In this document: positions 5,832 through 9,393 of the stretch, one piece after another | How positions within the stretch are numbered: position 1 is the first letter of the stretch | Layout of the letters: every line of letters begins with the position of its first letter | Assembly (NCBI GenBank): GCA_964517355.1 | Contig: CAZFCK010000188.1 | Coordinates: 1-9,393, forward strand | Direction: 5' to 3' | Origin: CAZFCK01 sp964517355 | GTDB lineage: Bacteria > Desulfobacterota > Desulfovibrionia > Desulfovibrionales > Desulfovibrionaceae | Length of the DNA: 9,393 nucleotides | Made by a program: the position numbers and the translations under genes | Notes under the pieces: model-generated | What the model saw: the letters and a program-made list of their open reading frames with translations, nothing else | Databases searched by the model: none | Told to the model about the DNA's origin: nothing

Positions 5832-8800
5832 TCACTCCGTCTTCTCGACGCCCGACGCCTGGGCGGCGTCCGGCGCGGTTTGCTGCGCGGGTTCGCCGGT
5901 GGCCGCGAGAGGCGTCTGGTCCGGGAAGTCCGCTCCTATGGGGATGAAGGCCGCCCAATACAACGGGTCCGCCGTGGCCTTGTCCGCGAGCATGTCCAAC
6001 TGCGCCAGGCGCAGGGCCTGCGGAATCATTTTACCAGCAAATAAATTATTGTAAAAGCTTTCCATCAACCGCGCCGTGGCTTTGGAAGGCACTTCCCACA
6101 AGGAGGCCACCACCACGGCCGCGCCCGCGGACTGAAAGGCCCCGGCCAAGGAGGCCAGCTCAAGGCCCAGCCCTTGCCCCCGCAACGCGGTTTCGCAACA
6201 GGAGAGCGTGGCCAGCCTGGCCCCCGCAAGTTTGCCGAACAAATCGCCGCGAATCTGACGCACCGTGACCAGACCGCTTTTATAGCCCTGGGGGGCCTGC
6301 GGGTCTTCGGAAAACACCAGAAACGAATCCAGGGGGCTTGCGGGCAGCAACTTGCCGTGGGTGGCCAGATGCACGTAGCGATGCGGCGTTTCCCCAAGGG
6401 CGCGCAGCAGTTCGCTTTCCGTGAGGGGCTCGTCGGATACGGCCCGCGCCGTACCCTGCCCGCTCTCCTCGTATTCCTGCCCGATGACCCGCGCCTCTTT
6501 TCCGGCGTCGGGAAGCTCGGCGAAAGAAAAGGCCCGCCTGGTGTCCACGGCCCGCACCGTGGGCGCGTAATCCTCGGGGTTGAGCATGCGGTAGATGAAC
6601 GCCGCCTCTTCGTAAGGGAGCTGCGCCCCGAGCATCGCGCCGCCTCGGATCTCCTCTTGCGTCTGTCCGTCCCTGGATCGCTCCTGGGGCTCTGCGCGCA
6701 GTTCCTTGCCGAAATAGCCGGGCAATCGCGGATTGCCAACGGCCAGCAAGGATTGCGTCCGCCCGGGGTGTTCCAGGACAAGCTGGCTGAGGGAGTACAA
6801 ATACCCCACTTCATAATCCTCAAGCAGATAGTGCAAGGGGTCCTTTTGGACCAGCAACGCGCCGAAGGGCAGGACCGACAAGGCGCCATAGGGGATGACG
6901 GCCAGGCGCGGCTCCTGATCCGGAGACAGCGGCAACCCGGTATCCTTGAACAATTTGTTGTAACACTCGTAGAGCGTGTTGGTGGATTCAAAGGCCGCGA
7001 TCTTTTCGCCGAAGGGCGCGACCCAGGTTTCCACGAAATCCCGGCGCAAGCGCCCCCTACGCTGTATCCTGTCCGCGCCGTACAGGCCGAGCCCGTGCGC
7101 GGTGAGCTTCCAGACGTACATTTTCCGCTCATTGTAATAAAAAACCAGCACCGCGAAATCAGGAGGCATGCGGTGCCGCACCTCGTCGATGTCCAGCGCG
7201 GGTTTGTGCAGAAAGGGATCGCCTTCTTGCAGGGCCAGTTCCAAGGCGTTCCGGCGCGTCTCCAGTTCCTGGATCGAATCCTGATTCTCTTGAGGATGCA
7301 GACGCAGGCGGGCCAACTGGTAGGCGGTCTGGGCCAGCTCGCGCCCCTGTTCCCGGCGCTCGGCGGGCAGGGCCTGCTCGAAAAGCGCCTTGACCGCGGC
7401 TTGCCGGCTCCGTTCCAGGTATTCCAGGGCGTTTCGCGACAGCTCTTGGGCCTGGGGGGAACCTTGCGGGGCCTGGGACCATTGCTCCAGGAGCAGATCG
7501 ACGTATTCCGTGTACGGGGCCGCGCGGTCGCGCAGGAAGCCCACGGCCTGGTCCGCGCCCAACACGTTGCGCATGGCCTCGATGATCTCGATGGCCGCCT
7601 TGTACTGCGCGGCCGCTTCCTGGATGTCGCCCAAAAGGCGCTGGGCGCGCCCCTGTCCGAGATGCGCCTGCCAGAGCTGCTCCATGGCCTGGATATTCTC
7701 GGCGTTTTGCTGCGCCAGCCGGAAATGGGCAAGACTGCAATCCAGAAGCGAACCGTCCGGGCACAGGCCGGAGGTGTTCACCAGCCCGTTCAGGTCCGCC
7801 TGGCTCAGGGAAAGCAGCACGTCGCCGATATTGCTCGCCACATCGCTGTATTCGTAGGCCGCGGCGCCCCGCCGCGCGAGGTTATCGGCGATGCCCAGTG
7901 CCTTGCCCAAATATTCCAAGGCGTCCGCATAGGCCTTGGCGCGTACCGCGCCCGGGTCTTCCTCCTGCCCCACGTCCCGGGCCACGGCTTTTTCATAATA
8001 CAGACGCCCCATATTTTCGGTGGCGGCGAGCTGCGTTCTGGCGTCGTCCATGGAGGCGGCGATGGACACGGACTCCACGGCGTCCTGCAAGGCTATGTCG
8101 AATACGGCGCTTTCGTAGTTCTCCTGCAGGGAAGCGATGCGCACGGCCACGGCGTTGAGCAGGGCTTTGGCGCGCAACTGGCTGTCGGGTCCGGCGGCGG
8201 CCTGGCCGAACATGTCCAGGGCGTCCTTGTACAGCCCCAGCGTGAAGGCGAGAATGCCCGTGGAATTGACGATCTGCAGGCGCAGGGCCTCGTCTCCCAG
8301 TTCCCTGGCCAGGTCGCCGGCCAGGGTGAATTGCTGCCGGGCGCGTTGGTATTCGCCCAGGAGCTGCATGCAGATGCCCAGGTTGAAGGCGGCGCTGGCC
8401 CGGGTCAGGTCGCGGGCCTCGGGGTTTTCGTCGAGCAGTTCCTGGAAATCCGTGGCGGCGTCGGCGATGCGCCCCATGGCGAGTTTCACCGTGGCCAGGG
8501 CGTTGCGCTCCCGCCTCAATTCATCGGGTTGCGCGGCCTGCCCCCAGTATTGCACGGCCAGGGCCAGGGTCCGCAGCGCCTCCTGGTACTGTCCCAGGTC
8601 CTTGAGCGTTTTGGCCAGGGCGGAACGTTCTCTGGCCATAACGTCGTCGCGTCGCTGCACGTTGTCCAGGCCCTGAAAAATATCCAGGGCCTTTTGCTGC
8701 GCGTCCCGGGCCAGGGGAAGCGCGCCTTTTGCCGCAAGATACTGCCCCTGATCGCTGTACAAATACCCTTGTTGCAGCAAGATGTCGTCGCGGGAATATA

Positions 8801-9164
8801 CGGCGAGCACGGCGCGCTCCAGCAAGGCGTCGAAATAGCCTTCCGCGGCCTGGAAATGCGCATCGCGTTGCGCGCCGTCCCGGGCGGCCTTGGCCAAAAG
8901 GCGTTCGGTCTCCCCCAGCTTGAAGAGCACGGTTTCCTTGAAAGGGACGATCTCCTCGGTTTCCTCGAACTGGTCGATGGCCGAGAACGCCTCCCGCCAA
9001 TGCGGCAGGGCCTTTTCCAAGTCTTTGGCTTCATCCGCGGCCACCGCGGCGGCGTAGGCGTCGTTGAACCGCTGCAGCAAGCTCTCGATGTCCTGAGCCG
9101 CGGCCACGTGCACAACGCAGGCGACGAGAAACGCCGGTATCCAGATGCGACGGAACACACGCAT
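5832..9164 (-). CDS. Secreted TPR-CHAT peptidase
   Basis: The product has 1110 residues. Residues 1-23 are a signal peptide (RVFRRIWIP, hydrophobic core, AAA). Residues about 30-620 form a long TPR-type helical solenoid. It ends with the LEYLERSRQ helix (about 578-590) that usually precedes CHAT domains. The CHAT domain spans about 666-1077, opening DFAVLVFYYNERKMYVWKL. It keeps both catalytic landmarks of the caspase/separase clan: His936 in VHLATHG and Cys990 in TLSCCETA. Later conserved parts are AGAFQSAGAAVVVASLW, the SFYNNLF helix and the ALRLAQ helix. The last 30 residues are an A/P/Q-rich tail. CHAT proteins are cysteine peptidases or peptidase-like switches, often fused to TPRs that sense a partner. 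Most studied ones are cytoplasmic, whereas this one is exported to the periplasm. Substrate and trigger are unknown. The start is firm: GAGGAGG (9169-9175) precedes the ATG by four bases. It is the first gene of its group. Confidence 0.96.
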   Translation of the reverse strand: MRVFRRIWIPAFLVACVVHVAAAQDIESLLQRFNDAYAAAVAADEAKDLEKALPHWREAFSAIDQFEETEEIVPFKETVLFKLGETERLLAKAARDGAQRDAHFQAAEGYFDALLERAVLAVYSRDDILLQQGYLYSDQGQYLAAKGALPLARDAQQKALDIFQGLDNVQRRDDVMARERSALAKTLKDLGQYQEALRTLALAVQYWGQAAQPDELRRERNALATVKLAMGRIADAATDFQELLDENPEARDLTRASAAFNLGICMQLLGEYQRARQQFTLAGDLARELGDEALRLQIVNSTGILAFTLGLYKDALDMFGQAAAGPDSQLRAKALLNAVAVRIASLQENYESAVFDIALQDAVESVSIAASMDDARTQLAATENMGRLYYEKAVARDVGQEEDPGAVRAKAYADALEYLGKALGIADNLARRGAAAYEYSDVASNIGDVLLSLSQADLNGLVNTSGLCPDGSLLDCSLAHFRLAQQNAENIQAMEQLWQAHLGQGRAQRLLGDIQEAAAQYKAAIEIIEAMRNVLGADQAVGFLRDRAAPYTEYVDLLLEQWSQAPQGSPQAQELSRNALEYLERSRQAAVKALFEQALPAERREQGRELAQTAYQLARLRLHPQENQDSIQELETRRNALELALQEGDPFLHKPALDIDEVRHRMPPDFAVLVFYYNERKMYVWKLTAHGLGLYGADRIQRRGRLRRDFVETWVAPFGEKIAAFESTNTLYECYNKLFKDTGLPLSPDQEPRLAVIPYGALSVLPFGALLVQKDPLHYLLEDYEVGYLYSLSQLVLEHPGRTQSLLAVGNPRLPGYFGKELRAEPQERSRDGQTQEEIRGGAMLGAQLPYEEAAFIYRMLNPEDYAPTVRAVDTRRAFSFAELPDAGKEARVIGQEYEESGQGTARAVSDEPLTESELLRALGETPHRYVHLATHGKLLPASPLDSFLVFSEDPQAPQGYKSGLVTVRQIRGDLFGKLAGARLATLSCCETALRGQGLGLELASLAGAFQSAGAAVVVASLWEVPSKATARLMESFYNNLFAGKMIPQALRLAQLDMLADKATADPLYWAAFIPIGADFPDQTPLAATGEPAQQTAPDAAQASGVEKTE

Positions 9165-9168
9165 GAAG

Positions 9169-9175
9169 CCTCCTC
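9169..9175 (-). promoter_or_regulatory. Ribosome binding site deciding the CHAT gene start
   Basis: GAGGAGG on the minus strand is a strong Shine-Dalgarno core four bases before the ATG at 9164. An in-frame TTG at 9191 has no such site. The ATG also places the signal peptide directly at the N terminus. Confidence 0.75.
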
Positions 9176-9232
9176 GTACTGAAAATTGCAACTATGATGG
9201 CAAGTTATGTCTGTTGATAAGTATTAGAGCTG

Positions 9233-9262
9233 CTTAAGAACCTTTTCCAAAAAGTACTTAAG
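9233..9262. repeat. Hairpin upstream of the CHAT gene
   Basis: CTTAAGAACCTTTT (9233-9246) pairs with AAAAAGTACTTAAG (9249-9262) at 12 of 14 positions with a two-base loop. It matches the hairpin at 3455-3484 at about 24 of 30 positions in the same orientation. It sits about 70 bases before the CHAT start codon. It may be the terminator of an upstream gene outside the window, or part of the leader RNA. Confidence 0.55.
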
Positions 9263-9292
9263 GAAACGCCGATTAATTCACTGGATATGCGA

Positions 9293-9325
9293 GGGGGAGA
9301 ACCTTTCTCCAGAAAGGTTTCCCCC
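9293..9325. repeat. GC-capped hairpin, copy 2 of flanking repeat
   Basis: GGGGGAGAACCTTTCT (9293-9308) pairs with AGAAAGGTTTCCCCC (9311-9325) with one bulge and a two-base loop. It equals positions 6-38 at 32 of 33 bases, in the same orientation. The two copies bracket the seven genes. It is about 130 bases upstream of the CHAT start. Confidence 0.8.
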
Positions 9326-9343
9326 GGCACGCCGTTCCAATTT

Positions 9344-9378
9344 AGAGCATCTCACGCTTGAAAAGCGCTAGATGCTCT
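9344..9378. repeat. Inverted repeat of 16-base arms
   Basis: AGAGCATCTCACGCTT (9344-9359) pairs with AAGCGCTAGATGCTCT (9363-9378) at 14 of 16 positions around a GAA loop. It is unrelated in sequence to the AGAACCTTT hairpins. It could be a terminator for a gene beyond the window edge, an operator, or another dispersed element. Nothing in the window decides between these. Confidence 0.6.
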
Positions 9379-9393
9379 TATGCATTTCCCTGG

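Noticed and set aside
3559..6054. Open frame of 831 codons on the plus strand
   Set aside because: It runs opposite three separate minus-strand genes with clear domains and crosses their boundaries, so it is a by-product of their codon usage.
6174..9182. Open frame of about 1000 codons on the plus strand, opposite the CHAT gene
   Set aside because: It is antisense to a gene with a signal peptide, TPRs and intact CHAT motifs. Its own translation has no recognisable domain and starts without a binding site. Long antisense frames are common in GC-rich genes.
9180..9215. Possible sigma-54 type promoter (TTGCC-TTGCA on the minus strand) before the CHAT gene
   Set aside because: The -24 part lacks the GG that is nearly invariant in this promoter class.
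9215..9255. Possible -35/-10 pair TTGGAA and TAATAC before the CHAT gene
   Set aside because: Only four of six and three of six consensus bases match, with an 18-base spacer. That is no better than chance in AT-rich sequence.

Overview
The window holds seven protein-coding genes, all on the minus strand and read from high to low coordinates. Every product looks exported: six have a cleavable signal peptide and one has a lipoprotein signal. The genes are GC-rich and the gaps between them are AT-rich and full of hairpins. No rRNA, tRNA, CRISPR array, transposase or phage gene is visible. The organism is a Gram-negative bacterium, because it has a peptidoglycan-binding OmpA-like protein and an outer-membrane-type lipoprotein. 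The dispersed GC-rich hairpin elements remind me of Desulfovibrio and its relatives. That placement is from memory and is not proven here.

Layout, in order of transcription. Positions 9393-9165 are a leader with three hairpins. Next comes a first gene group: a secreted protein of 1110 residues with an N-terminal TPR solenoid and a C-terminal CHAT peptidase domain (9164-5832); a TPR plus OmpA-like peptidoglycan-binding protein starting 2 bases after it (5829-5089); and a protein with an LPP20/FlgT-N-like domain followed by a CsgG/TolB-like region (5049-3586). A 390-base gap (3585-3196) holds hairpins and a dispersed repeat, but no gene I can support. A second gene group follows: a TPR lipoprotein (3195-2542), an unrecognised small exported protein (2530-1961), a protein with two LPP20-like domains (1886-1014), and a FecR-domain protein that overlaps its predecessor by 4 bases (1017-256). 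Positions 255-1 are non-coding, with a degenerate second copy of the repeat and a long perfect-arm hairpin.

The likely common theme is an envelope assembly. A periplasmic CHAT cysteine peptidase carries its own TPR scaffold. An OmpA-like protein could tether partners to peptidoglycan. TPR lipoproteins and LPP20/FecR domains would serve as scaffold or sensor parts. I know of no characterised system with this set of parts, and the joint function is inferred from gene order and export signals alone. The block is bracketed by two nearly identical hairpin repeats in the same orientation (6-38 and 9293-9325).
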